A stretch of 40,050 bases of DNA, from the NCBI GenBank assembly GCA_015522385.1, contig WAMJ01000280.1:1-40050 (forward strand). Direction: 5' to 3'. This DNA is from Candidatus Heimdallarchaeota archaeon. GTDB lineage: Archaea; Asgardarchaeota; Heimdallarchaeia; Heimdallarchaeales; Kariarchaeaceae. The notes under the pieces are model-generated. The model ran no database searches, was not told the DNA's origin, and worked only from the letters and a program-made list of their open reading frames with translations. Each line of letters opens with the position of its first letter. Position 1 is the stretch's first letter. This document shows, in pieces, positions 1 to 7,940 of this stretch. Made by a program: the position numbers and the translations under genes.

Positions 1-515
1 GTCTTGAATCGGTCTATCTCGAAGTGAGTGTTGAAGACATTCAGCTGACCAATTGGACTGTCGATAACCACGTACATTACTCCCCTTTCTATGCCCTCAG
101 GGCGGGGATACTGCTTCCACTCCTGCTGGATGATCGGCCATCGGGAGAGAATGGCCTCTCCGTATATCTGCTCAGAGGTCGCTGGCCCATAGTAGTAGTA
201 CATACCTAGCTGCGATGCGAGCCATGCCACCCCGTTCTGATTTCCAGAGGAAAGTCGTAACCCCTCGTTCTCCTGTAGACCAATGATGTCCGCACCCGAT
301 TCTTTGATGACCTTCAGCAAGTCGTCAAAGACATATCGACCAGTCTTGTCCTCGATATCTCGAGGATCCAGTACATAGTACTGGTGGATATTGTAGGTCA
401 TCACACGAATGACCTGGGCAGATGCATCTTTGGGCGGAATGAGCATTGGGGAAAGGAACACGATCTGGGCGATCATCCCAATGACGAGGATTGATGTGAC
501 ATATTTTTTCTTCAT
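1..515 (-). CDS. Secreted/membrane-anchored endonuclease/exonuclease/phosphatase-fold protein (partial)
   Basis: The reading frame opens with ATG at 513-515 and stays open to the left edge, so only about 171 N-terminal residues are visible. It starts with a basic stretch (MKKKY) and a hydrophobic segment of about 20 residues that is a signal peptide or anchor, so the catalytic part should lie outside the membrane. After that come motifs of the EEP (DNase I/inositol phosphatase/sphingomyelinase) fold: VMTYNIH, then GADIIGLQENE with the metal-binding Glu, then a segment ending NVFNTHFE. The catalytic His/Asp motifs of the C-terminal half would be outside the window. The start codon overlaps the stop of the upstream membrane protein (ATGA), so the two are very likely co-translated. 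The substrate is not determined; phosphodiester or lipid headgroup cleavage are the family options. The family call is firm and the function is open. Confidence 0.8.
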   Translation of the reverse strand, partial: MKKKYVTSILVIGMIAQIVFLSPMLIPPKDASAQVIRVMTYNIHQYYVLDPRDIEDKTGRYVFDDLLKVIKESGADIIGLQENEGLRLSSGNQNGVAWLASQLGMYYYYGPATSEQIYGEAILSRWPIIQQEWKQYPRPEGIERGVMYVVIDSPIGQLNVFNTHFEIDRFK

Positions 516-1570
516 GATGCGTACCTCCTTGTGAGTACGATCGACCCCACTACCAAGAGACCCGAAAGGAACAGGTATAACCATGCTAGACCGTGAGATG
601 CCACACCCAAAAAAGACGGGAGGAAAGCCCAGTTCCCCGCTGAGACGTAGAGGAAGAGAAATATCGTGATGAGGAACTGCTGGACGAAGAACATCTGCTT
701 GAACATGGGTATAGTCACATCCCTTGTTGCGGAGATGAGGGATAGAGCAATGTAGATGATAAGCCCGATGGATACGGGTACGAGAAGCTTAAGGAGCAAA
801 ACATCCAACAGAGCGAGAGAGTACACCGCAGCGACTATCCCGAAAGATAAGTGATTGACAAGGTTTGGGTAGACAAATGCGACCAGTGCGGAGAGCGACA
901 TGACTACGCTGAGAAGGATAATATAAACCGGGAGTGGGATAAACGACACCAGAGCTCCATCGAATGTCCATGTGGCAACAAGGGATGGTACCCCGAGGAA
1001 GAGGAGGAGGAAGTTCAAATACGGGTAGACAAGGAACAAGCTCCCAGGTTTAGGAATAGGTGTGGACGGTGAGATCTGGATAGACAGCGTGGTGACGAGG
1101 AGAATGAGGTAGTAGATCGACTTTCCAAGTTCTGTGCCGAACACATAGAGCCCACCAAGAATGGCATAGATTAGATACTGACCAGTAGTTGCTAAGACGA
1201 GTGAGGTCTGTGTCTCGACAGAAGCAAGGTCAAGGTTTGTCAAGAGAAGTATCCCCATGAGCTGGAGGGCAAGTCCACTCGCAAGGGAACCAAGTAAGGC
1301 ATTGTCAATAGTTGCCACGACGGTGAAAAATGTGAACAGTGCCCAGACCAGCCAGTATAGGTTCTGGTTAATTCCCTCATTCAGTTGTATCCTCGAGATG
1401 GAGAAGGAGGACAGGGTCAGGAAGACAAAAAGCAGGGTTGAGTTCACACCAGCAGTGGTGAAGTTTAGTACAAAGGTCATGGAGATGAATCTGTTGAAGA
1501 GAGCAACGAACAGAAGCATAAGACCTGTCTGCCTGACGACTACTCCGAAATTGATTTCCCGATTTTCCAC
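512..1570 (-). CDS. Multi-pass membrane protein coupled to an EEP-fold protein
   Basis: A 352-residue protein made almost entirely of hydrophobic segments, about ten predicted membrane helices, with short polar connections and a basic C-terminus (LTRRYAS). I do not recognise a transporter signature. It starts with GTG at 1568-1570, and an A/T-rich element (1591-1597, reading aaataaa on this strand) lies about 24 bases upstream, which fits a leaderless transcript. Its TGA overlaps the ATG of the secreted EEP-fold gene. In eukaryotic Cwh43 a polytopic membrane part is joined to an EEP domain, so the overlapping pair could be a split version of such a membrane/EEP system. That link rests on arrangement only, not on residue similarity I can show. 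Confidence 0.75.
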   Translation of the reverse strand: MENREINFGVVVRQTGLMLLFVALFNRFISMTFVLNFTTAGVNSTLLFVFLTLSSFSISRIQLNEGINQNLYWLVWALFTFFTVVATIDNALLGSLASGLALQLMGILLLTNLDLASVETQTSLVLATTGQYLIYAILGGLYVFGTELGKSIYYLILLVTTLSIQISPSTPIPKPGSLFLVYPYLNFLLLFLGVPSLVATWTFDGALVSFIPLPVYIILLSVVMSLSALVAFVYPNLVNHLSFGIVAAVYSLALLDVLLLKLLVPVSIGLIIYIALSLISATRDVTIPMFKQMFFVQQFLITIFLFLYVSAGNWAFLPSFLGVASHGLAWLYLFLSGLLVVGSIVLTRRYAS

Positions 1571-2067
1571 AATTATGTATTGTGTCCTTGTTTATTTGGG
1601 TTCCTCAGAGTGGAACAGTCATTGTGAAAAAATGTCGTATAATCGTGACTATGCGCAGTTCATACTGATTCCATAGCTTAAGGTACGAATGACCTTGACC
1701 TATACGCTCCTAGCCACCACTCATTGGGCATGAAGATCTAACTCGGTAAGAGCAGAGATGAGTGGAAATCTCGAACACCAGATGACCTTTCCTCAAGAGA
1801 ATATACTCTAGTGATGCCATCTCTATCCTTGGACACTATGGAGACATTGAGGAGAATTCGGAGAGGTATAAATTAATAGAAGTGGCCTATTCAGGTAAAA
1901 TGTTCCTAATAGAAGGTCAGTGATTCTTGATAACATAGATTGATGCCAAAGTAATAAACCGATGATCAGAAATTATTCACACAATATACAGACATACCGA
2001 ATAAATAACCAAAATGGATGATATTTCTTACTAGAGCATTAATATATCCAGAGGCCAATTTCTCATA
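1571..2067. other. Intergenic region between divergent genes, with a possible orphan promoter
   Basis: No convincing protein gene. It holds the promoter of the minus-strand membrane protein at its left end and the promoter of the DoxX-like gene at its right end. A third good TATA-like element (tataaatta, 1867-1875, plus strand) has a purine-rich stretch just upstream and would start transcription near 1895-1900. The only reading frame there is seven codons (ATG at 1900), so it may drive a small RNA or be an extra promoter of the DoxX-like gene. Confidence 0.45.
2038..2046 (+). promoter_or_regulatory. TATA element of the DoxX-like gene
   Basis: The A/T-rich run around cattaatata is centred about 25 bases before the ATG at 2068. 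That is the archaeal TATA-to-start distance and implies a leaderless message. It supports ATG 2068 over the in-frame ATG at 2095. Confidence 0.6.
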
Positions 2068-2556
2068 ATGATTGGAAAGAGCGAGGTTCTCGACATGTAC
2101 GAGAACATAGATTTACGCATAACAGGTTTCTTGGACACCCATGGACTAAACATCCTCAGGTATGGAATAGCCATAGTATTTATCTGGTTCGGAGCTCTCA
2201 AACCATTTGGACTTAGCCCAGCTAATGAGCTGGTGATTGCCACGACTTCATGGATATTTGATCCAGATATATTCATCCCGATCTTGGGCGTCTGGGAGGT
2301 TCTTATCGGAATAGGATTTCTCTTTAAGAGACTTCAGAGAGCAGCCATATTTCTCCTTGCATTGCAGATGGGAGGTACATTCCTCCCAATAATCCTACTG
2401 CCAGATCAGGTCTTTACCATCTTCCCCTATGCACTCACCCTCGAGGGGCAGTACATCATAAAGAATCTCGTAATAATCGGAGGAGCGATGGTGATTGGCT
2501 CCAAGGTCAGAGAGGTAGAACGGAAGGAGACGCAGATACTTTCAGAGCAAGAGTAA
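2068..2556 (+). CDS. DoxX/YkgB-like small membrane protein
   Basis: A 162-residue protein with four predicted membrane helices. The first carries YGIAIVFIWFGALKPF, close to the pattern of DoxX-like and DUF417/YkgB proteins, followed by GVWEVLIGIGFLFKR and a short charged cytosolic tail. DoxX relatives are linked to quinone-coupled thiol or thiosulfate oxidation in some archaea, but many family members have no known function and I see no catalytic residues that decide it. It lies 47 bases ahead of a hemerythrin gene that has its own TATA element, so the two are neighbours and not clearly an operon. A shared role in oxygen or redox handling is a guess from the pairing. Confidence 0.75.
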   Translation: MIGKSEVLDMYENIDLRITGFLDTHGLNILRYGIAIVFIWFGALKPFGLSPANELVIATTSWIFDPDIFIPILGVWEVLIGIGFLFKRLQRAAIFLLALQMGGTFLPIILLPDQVFTIFPYALTLEGQYIIKNLVIIGGAMVIGSKVREVERKETQILSEQE

Positions 2557-2574
2557 GTCCCTCTTGTAAGAATA

Positions 2575-2582
2575 TTTTAATA
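2575..2582 (+). promoter_or_regulatory. TATA element of the hemerythrin gene
   Basis: The sequence ttttaata is centred about 25 bases before the ATG at 2604, which again fits a leaderless transcript. Confidence 0.55.
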
Positions 2583-2603
2583 ATTGCTGTATATTGGAAA
2601 GCA

Positions 2604-3041
2604 ATGACTATGGACACAGTAAATGGATTCATGAGCCACGACCACGACAGGCTTGATGCCATCTTCGAGGAGATGATGAAGACTAAAAATGAGGACATCC
2701 AGAAAGCGGTTGGACTGTTCTCCACCTTCAAGGAGGGACTGGAGCAGCACATCGTGTGGGAAGAGGAGGTGCTTTTTCCCAAGTTCGAGGAGAAGACAGG
2801 GCACGTCAATACCGGCCCCACAGAGGTCATGAGGCAGGAGCATACAATGATCAAGGGACACCTTGCAGAGATCAAGAAGATACTCGAAGGAGGTAGTCCA
2901 GAGATCGATGAGGAGGCAAGTGAGATGCTCAGAGTCCTAAAGGTCCACAACGACAAGGAAGAGAATATTCTCTATCCCATGATTGACAGGATTGTGGGAG
3001 AAGCAGAGGCTGCAGAAATAGTGAGTAAGTTTAAGCCATAA
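2604..3041 (+). CDS. Hemerythrin HHE cation-binding domain protein
   Basis: A 145-residue four-helix protein with the spacing of di-iron HHE hemerythrins: His12/His14 in MSHDHDRL, His49 and Glu53 in QHIVWEEE, then LFP, His80 in MRQEH, and His115 with Glu119/Glu120 in VHNDKEENILYP. These are the expected iron ligands. The family reversibly binds O2 or senses oxygen, nitric oxide or iron in the cytoplasm. There is no signal peptide or membrane helix, and the length is that of a single stand-alone domain. In an anaerobic archaeon a role in oxygen scavenging or delivery is plausible, and the preceding DoxX-like gene would suit a redox function. The family assignment is very secure. Confidence 0.92.
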   Translation: MTMDTVNGFMSHDHDRLDAIFEEMMKTKNEDIQKAVGLFSTFKEGLEQHIVWEEEVLFPKFEEKTGHVNTGPTEVMRQEHTMIKGHLAEIKKILEGGSPEIDEEASEMLRVLKVHNDKEENILYPMIDRIVGEAEAAEIVSKFKP

Positions 3042-3253
3042 CGCCCACTGTATACAGAGTGTATTGAGACAGAAAGTTTTGTAAATAAACATCCCCGTAC
3101 CTTCTGAAAAACAAAAATATTTTTTAACACAATGCCATCTGAAATGTAACAGAATTTTCAAGTCACCTGTCGAGAGTTCAATAAGTATGGTATTTTTGTC
3201 GGTTCTAATCAAGGGACGAAATAATTAAAGATAGTTCGGTCTAACACAGGACT

Positions 3254-4627
3254 ATGAAAAGAGCTAGGGCAATAGTGATGGGAGCCAGTATGGGAGGACT
3301 TCTAGCTAGTAGGGTCCTATCTAAGCATTTTGACGAGGTGATTCTGATCGAGAGGGACGTTCTCCCAGACCACCCACAATTCAGGAAGGGAGTATCACAG
3401 GCGAACCATGCCCACCTGATCTACACCAAGGGCTTCGAGATCATCTCAGAGTACTTCCCCGAGACCAAGAGACTTCTTGAGGAGAAGAACACCACCTTCA
3501 TAGACTTTGGAAGGGTCCACTGGATGCAGTACAAGCGTTGGAAGGCGACTGGTGATCTGAATGCACCATCTGCCATCTTCCTCAGGTACTATCTTGACTG
3601 GGCTATAATTAAGCAGTTACGTCAGATCCCTAATATTGTCTTCATGGAAGGAACACATATCGAGGGACTGACCTACGACAAGGAGTCAAATGCAATTACA
3701 GGAGTAAAGATCAAGGGAGAGGACGTCATTTCGGGAGATTTAGTGATCGATGCCATGGGGAAGGCGTCCAAGACCCATGCATGGCTTGGGGAATTCGGGT
3801 TCGATGACATCCCAGTCAACTCCCTCGAGGTGGGAGTGAAGTATGTCTCGCGAGTCTATGAGTACCCCGAGAATGTGGAAATCCCAAACATCATTATCTC
3901 ACCAGATCTTCCAAACAATATGAGGTACGCACTCCTCCTCAATACGAACGAGGGGTTACTGGTCACCCTGACCGGCATCATGAACGATCACCCAGGTACG
4001 GACGAGGAGTCCTTCCTCGAATTTGCAAGGGGGAACGACGACACATGTGTCTATGAATTCATGAAGAGGCTCAAGCCCCATAGTCCCATCACCTCGTACG
4101 GCTACCCACGGACAAGGAGGATTAGATACGATAAGATCAAGCTACCCTCAGGCTTCCTGCCCTTCTCGGACTCGTACACATCGTTCAATCCGATATACGG
4201 ACAAGGGATGACAATAGCAGCGATCGAAGCGAAAGAGCTTGACAATTATCTCTCCAAGAGCAAGAAATTCGTCGCAAAGAAATTCTACAAGAAAGTCGAG
4301 CCTTTTGTGGCTTTCGCATGGGGATTGTCCTTTACGGACATGCTGAGAGTACCAGAGGCCCAAGGCAAGAGGACACTTAGCGGTAAGATGATGAACTGGT
4401 ACATAAAGCACGTACAGCTGGCCAGCACGAATCCGAAGATCTACGAGGCTTTCCTCCAAGCCATGATGATGAGCAAGAGCCCAAGCTCTCTCTTCAATCC
4501 CGTGTTCATCATGAGGGTTCTGTTTACCCGGCTATTCTCAAGAGCGAGACGAGATCCCGATTTCAGTGCGCTGTATCAAGCCCTCGAGGCACAGGCACAA
4601 TCCAATACCGTAACTGCCACACACTGA
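3254..4627 (+). CDS. FAD-dependent oxidoreductase (hydroxylase/geranylgeranyl-reductase-like)
   Basis: A 457-residue flavoprotein. A Rossmann FAD-binding motif is at residues 8-15 (MGASMGG), and Glu33-Arg34-Asp35 end the second strand as usual for binding the FAD ribose. RKGVSQANHAH at 44-54 is characteristic of the monooxygenase/epoxidase-like branch of the family. The second FAD motif lies near residues 300-325, with an Asp followed by NPIYGQGMTIAAIEA. There is no transmembrane helix. Close relatives are usually annotated only as FAD-dependent oxidoreductase, and the substrate is likely a lipid, quinone or polyprenyl compound. The gene has an A/T element at 3221-3229 ahead of ATG 3254. The fold is clear and the reaction unknown. 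Confidence 0.85.
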   Translation: MKRARAIVMGASMGGLLASRVLSKHFDEVILIERDVLPDHPQFRKGVSQANHAHLIYTKGFEIISEYFPETKRLLEEKNTTFIDFGRVHWMQYKRWKATGDLNAPSAIFLRYYLDWAIIKQLRQIPNIVFMEGTHIEGLTYDKESNAITGVKIKGEDVISGDLVIDAMGKASKTHAWLGEFGFDDIPVNSLEVGVKYVSRVYEYPENVEIPNIIISPDLPNNMRYALLLNTNEGLLVTLTGIMNDHPGTDEESFLEFARGNDDTCVYEFMKRLKPHSPITSYGYPRTRRIRYDKIKLPSGFLPFSDSYTSFNPIYGQGMTIAAIEAKELDNYLSKSKKFVAKKFYKKVEPFVAFAWGLSFTDMLRVPEAQGKRTLSGKMMNWYIKHVQLASTNPKIYEAFLQAMMMSKSPSSLFNPVFIMRVLFTRLFSRARRDPDFSALYQALEAQAQSNTVTATH

Positions 4628-4650
4628 TACACCCCCGTGTTGAAGAAGAA

Positions 4651-4658
4651 TTATAAAT
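4651..4658 (+). promoter_or_regulatory. TATA element of the 476-residue membrane protein
   Basis: The sequence ttataaat is centred 25 bases before the GTG at 4680. It fixes that GTG as the probable first base of a leaderless message. Confidence 0.6.
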
Positions 4659-4679
4659 CACCAACAGGTTCTATTAGTT

Positions 4680-6110
4680 GTGAGCGAAGAGTTTACCCCA
4701 GCCAATAAATCTGCAGGTCTACAGGGTATACTGCATATCTTATGGATTATTGCTGCAGCATGGGACTCATCAAAAATGTACTACACAATAGTGGTCATAG
4801 TTCTCTCGGTGGTGGTGTCGTATTCAATTTTCGAGACGAGGAGAAATGAATCTGTGGAAGTACAGGGTCAGCTGATCTTCTTTGTGATTTTCTGGGTGGG
4901 AATGACTTTCTTTACACAGTCACAAGGTGCGGTGAGTATCATTGGTTCGACAATACCCATAAGATATGTCGACTACTCTGCTCTGCTCCTTCCACTTACC
5001 TTATGGGTAATTCCTTCAAGGGATAATGAATTCTTCGGACGATCGAAGGTGGGGATGGACGATATCGTTCGGAACATGTGGAAACTTAACTTCCTGTACA
5101 TAATTGTACTCAGACTATTCGGCGCACGGCAACCATTTGAGTTCATAGCATTGATCCCAATGATTGTTGAACCAGTATACCTATTTAATCAAAGGAAAAA
5201 ACCACCTGTTCTGACTCTCAACATATTCGAGGAGCTTGATCGGAGATACGGAAGTGCAAGGAGCCTTATTGGAAATATCTTCTTCGTACAAACTGCAGTC
5301 ATCTTCGGCTTCTTGACTTCCCGATTTTGGACACTTGTCATCTTGATCTTGGCAACTGCTACATTAGTCATGATAATCGTCTCAACACTTCCAATGGAAC
5401 AGATGAAGACGAAGAAGGAGAATTTACAAAGCACGGATACACCTAGGGATAAAGAATCAAATAAGAAGACTGCACGAGAGATGGGAATAAGGTTGAGGAA
5501 GGAGCTAAAGAAACCCCAATACAACCTCAATCACATTCTTAGCACACTAAAAGAGGAAGACTTAAGCAGGGGGTACAGGGTTGATAGGGACAATTTGACC
5601 TTTCCTAGTACTGAGGAGGATTGGCATCCACCCGTAGGCCTGGTACTCTTCCCGATTGATCTCGGTAAGTATGACTACAGGAGAGCTGGAGAAATGTTGC
5701 TCATCGGGTTCAACAAGACAATCCCTAATTTGACAAGTAAAGCTAAGTTCAGCCTCTCTGGGAAAAGTCAGAATTTCAGGATGAGTGGGGATCAGATCAC
5801 TATTGGTGATCTTACCTTCAGAATGAAAACCATTGTTGTTCTTAGAGATGACTGGGAAGAGGTCATCAAACCCAGATTATTGGAGATCGATGACTCAGTG
5901 GACATTAGCTACACAGGATTCAAGAACCTCGGGGATCTCCAACAAAGAATGAGTGCAATAGGCAGGAAGTGGATTGAATTCCGAGAGATGGCAAGACAAC
6001 AGGCGATGGAGTTCATCGGTGGTTTGATTGGAGCAGAGGAAGCAGTCTTTGCAGGTGTTGATGAGGTCGAACTCTTTGAGAGCAAAGATGGATCTAAAGG
6101 TGCGGAATGA
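4680..6110 (+). CDS. Membrane protein with large C-terminal cytosolic domain, unknown function
   Basis: A 476-residue protein in two parts. Residues about 15-235 contain six or so hydrophobic segments, the last two close together before a Lys/Glu-rich stretch at about 236-275. Residues about 280-476 are soluble, with alternating strands and helices and a long helix near the end containing RKWIEFREMARQQAMEF. I recognise no catalytic motif. The start is GTG 4680, chosen from the TATA element 25 bases upstream. The gene stands alone, with intergenic DNA on both sides. The layout suggests a sensor or regulator that passes a membrane signal to the cytosolic part, but nothing in the sequence proves it. 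Confidence 0.7.
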   Translation: MSEEFTPANKSAGLQGILHILWIIAAAWDSSKMYYTIVVIVLSVVVSYSIFETRRNESVEVQGQLIFFVIFWVGMTFFTQSQGAVSIIGSTIPIRYVDYSALLLPLTLWVIPSRDNEFFGRSKVGMDDIVRNMWKLNFLYIIVLRLFGARQPFEFIALIPMIVEPVYLFNQRKKPPVLTLNIFEELDRRYGSARSLIGNIFFVQTAVIFGFLTSRFWTLVILILATATLVMIIVSTLPMEQMKTKKENLQSTDTPRDKESNKKTAREMGIRLRKELKKPQYNLNHILSTLKEEDLSRGYRVDRDNLTFPSTEEDWHPPVGLVLFPIDLGKYDYRRAGEMLLIGFNKTIPNLTSKAKFSLSGKSQNFRMSGDQITIGDLTFRMKTIVVLRDDWEEVIKPRLLEIDDSVDISYTGFKNLGDLQQRMSAIGRKWIEFREMARQQAMEFIGGLIGAEEAVFAGVDEVELFESKDGSKGAE

Positions 6111-6322
6111 GAAGTCAGTGGTATTTGTCCAAATTTGATAATTCATAGCATATTAAGCCATGCTTCGAATATTCGGACATGAGGGATAGAACCACCATAG
6201 TAGCATTTCGCAACTAACTTTCAAGATGTTCGAATCTTTGAGAAATGATATACTTAGAAAAGTGATACCCTACTCTTGTCTTAACCATTTTTTATGGTGA
6301 GAGCAGACAGAATATTCAACAG
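6111..6322 (+). promoter_or_regulatory. Palindrome-rich promoter region of the cysteine operon
   Basis: This 212-base gap contains three inverted repeats. They are CGAATATTCG (6166-6175, perfect), AAGAT...ATCTT around a GTTCGA centre (6223-6238), and ACCAT-ttttt-ATGGT (6284-6298). The last one overlaps the T/A-rich stretch that is the best TATA candidate, about 28 bases before the ATG at 6323. A repressor bound there would block the promoter. The arms are short, so an operator role is inferred. Confidence 0.4.
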
Positions 6323-7252
6323 ATGGAAATTAGTGCAACTCGTCCTGCTGAGACACCAGTGTCGCAGGAGCTACCAGCAATCATACAGCAGATTGGCAAT
6401 ACCCCTCTCATCAGACTGGAATCACCGAATCCGGATGTTGAGATCTTCACTAAGGCAGAGTGGCTGAATCCAGGAGGAAGCGTCAAGGATAGAGCTGCTC
6501 GATCAATTATTCTGGAAGCAATAAACTCTGGAAGATTAGAGGGGAAAGAACTGATTGACGCAAGTTCGGGAAATACTGCAATCGCATACGCCATGATATG
6601 TGCAGCACTCAGGATACCCCTGACCATCTGTATACCAGAGAATGCATCACGAGAAAGGCTTCAGATGCTCCGAGCCTATGGAGCAAATCTTGTCCTCACT
6701 GACCGGATGGAGGGAACTGATGGTGCCATTGAGGTCGCTACCGAGATGGCTGTGGATCCGAAATACTTCTACGCGGATCAGTACAACAACGATGCCAATT
6801 GGATTGCTCATTACACGACAACTGCATCGGAGATCCTAGAGCAGACCAGAGGTAAGATAACGCACTTCATATCTGGTCTTGGAACCTCGGGAACATTCGT
6901 CGGGATCAGTAGGAGACTACGTGAAGAGATACCAGACATATCCACTATATCCTTCCAGCCCAGTAGTCCGTTCCATGGAATCGAGGGGTTGAAGCACATG
7001 GAGACAGCCATCGTACCAGGGATCTATGATCCTTCCCTTGCAGATAGCCACATAGAGGTGGACACCAACAGGGCCTTTGAGACCACAAGAGACTTGGCCC
7101 GTAACCACGGGTTGTTCGTTGGAACATCATCAGGTGCAGCGTACTTTGCCAGCAAGGTTGTGGCAGAGAGTATCGAGAAGGGGGTAGTTGTCACCATCTT
7201 CCCAGATCGGGGAGAACGCTACCTATCAGAGCCAGTGTGGAGGGGAAAATGA
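6323..7252 (+). CDS. cysM: CysM-like PLP-dependent cysteine synthase
   Basis: A 309-residue fold-type II PLP enzyme of the cysteine synthase family. Visible motifs are IGNTPL (24-29), the PLP-binding Lys55 in GGSVKDRA, the substrate loop SSGNT (81-85), the phosphate-binding GLGTSGT (185-191) and the C-terminal PDRGERYLS. The segment GIEGLKHMETAIVPGIYDP resembles mycobacterial-type CysM, which joins O-phosphoserine to sulfur carried as a thiocarboxylate on CysO. Lys224 in GLKHM sits near where CysM has its phosphoserine-binding arginine; that alignment is by eye. It is the first gene of a four-gene overlapping operon with JAMM protease, ubiquitin-like carrier and E1-rhodanese genes, which strongly supports protein-bound thiocarboxylate over free sulfide as the sulfur donor. 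Confidence 0.88.
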   Translation: MEISATRPAETPVSQELPAIIQQIGNTPLIRLESPNPDVEIFTKAEWLNPGGSVKDRAARSIILEAINSGRLEGKELIDASSGNTAIAYAMICAALRIPLTICIPENASRERLQMLRAYGANLVLTDRMEGTDGAIEVATEMAVDPKYFYADQYNNDANWIAHYTTTASEILEQTRGKITHFISGLGTSGTFVGISRRLREEIPDISTISFQPSSPFHGIEGLKHMETAIVPGIYDPSLADSHIEVDTNRAFETTRDLARNHGLFVGTSSGAAYFASKVVAESIEKGVVVTIFPDRGERYLSEPVWRGK

Positions 7253-7668
7253 TGGTCAAAATAAAACAGCAGCTTCTCGACAAGATCTTCCAGCATGGAG
7301 AGGAGGCATACAATGAAGAATGCTGTGGACTTCTCATCGGAAGAGGGGATCTTGTGACAGAAGTAAGGAGAATGCGCAACACCAACTCGGGAACACCAAC
7401 CCGTAGGTACAACATCGATCCTTTGGAGCTCATGAGAGTAGAGGACGAGGTGGACGAGAGAGGGGACGAGATCATTGGGATCTACCACTCACACCCGGAT
7501 CATCCGGCAAAACCTTCGCAGTTCGACCTTGATCACTCGTTCCCGAACCTGTCATATATGGTGCTCGCTGTCGAGGGGGGAAAGGCGAAGGAAATCACCT
7601 CATGGAGAAGGAAGGACAGTGAGAAGAGGGAGTTTATACAAGAGAAAATTACGGAGGAAAAAGAATGA
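7249..7668 (+). CDS. mec: JAMM/MPN+ metalloprotease (Mec-like)
   Basis: A JAB1/MPN-type zinc isopeptidase of 139 residues. It has the catalytic Glu in EECCGLL (residue 24), then His80-Ser-His82-Pro and Ser90-x-x-Asp93 in HSHPDHPAKPSQFD, which is the complete JAMM motif. In the mycobacterial pathway Mec hydrolyses the CysO-cysteine adduct to free cysteine. In other systems related JAMM enzymes trim residues after the carrier's diglycine. Here the carrier ends GGTS, so this enzyme may do both. I prefer ATG 7249, which overlaps the cysM stop and follows GGAGG at 7239-7243, over an in-frame GTG at 7237 that would lie upstream of that sequence; ATG 7252 is also possible. The gene overlaps the next one by four bases. 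Confidence 0.88.
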   Translation: MMVKIKQQLLDKIFQHGEEAYNEECCGLLIGRGDLVTEVRRMRNTNSGTPTRRYNIDPLELMRVEDEVDERGDEIIGIYHSHPDHPAKPSQFDLDHSFPNLSYMVLAVEGGKAKEITSWRRKDSEKREFIQEKITEEKE

Positions 7669-7940
7669 CCGAAGTTACAATAGCGATACCCACACCCTTG
7701 AGGGTGTATACAAACAATCAGAAGAAGGTGAAAGTTGAGGCTGAAGATGTGGAGAATGCACTCACCGCCCTGGTGACTAGCTACCCAAGCCTGAAGCGAC
7801 ACCTGTACGAAGATGGAAAACTCATGGATTTCGTGAACGTCTACCTAAACGAGGAGGACATAAGGTACGCAGATTCCACGAAATTGAAGCAGGGAGACAA
7901 GATCTCGATTGTCCCCTCAATAGCGGGGGGAACCTCATGA
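7665..7940 (+). CDS. cysO: CysO/MoaD-type ubiquitin-like sulfur carrier with residues after the diglycine
   Basis: A 91-residue beta-grasp protein that follows the CysO/MoaD pattern: IPTPLRVYTNNQKKV at the start, FVNVYLNEEDIRY in the middle, and GDKISIVPSIAGG near the end. The diglycine is the site of adenylation and thiocarboxylation. It is not the natural C-terminus: the codons GGG GGA are followed by ACC TCA and a stop, giving GGTS. Two residues must therefore be removed before the E1 enzyme can act, as shown for bacterial carriers trimmed by a JAMM enzyme (QbsE, HcyS). The neighbouring JAMM gene is the obvious candidate. The last bases overlap the ATG of the E1 gene (ATGA). Confidence 0.9.
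   Translation: MTEVTIAIPTPLRVYTNNQKKVKVEAEDVENALTALVTSYPSLKRHLYEDGKLMDFVNVYLNEEDIRYADSTKLKQGDKISIVPSIAGGTS

Noticed and set aside
2507..2956. 149-codon minus-strand frame over the hemerythrin gene
   Set aside because: Antisense of a secure hemerythrin domain, Ser-rich and without a family match.
3048..3057. Perfect palindrome CTGTATACAG after the hemerythrin gene
   Set aside because: Ten bases, no second copy or promoter next to it; likely chance.
6223..6240. tRNA T-arm-like sequence around gttcgaatc
   Set aside because: Only the small hairpin is present; there is no acceptor, D or anticodon arm at the right distance.
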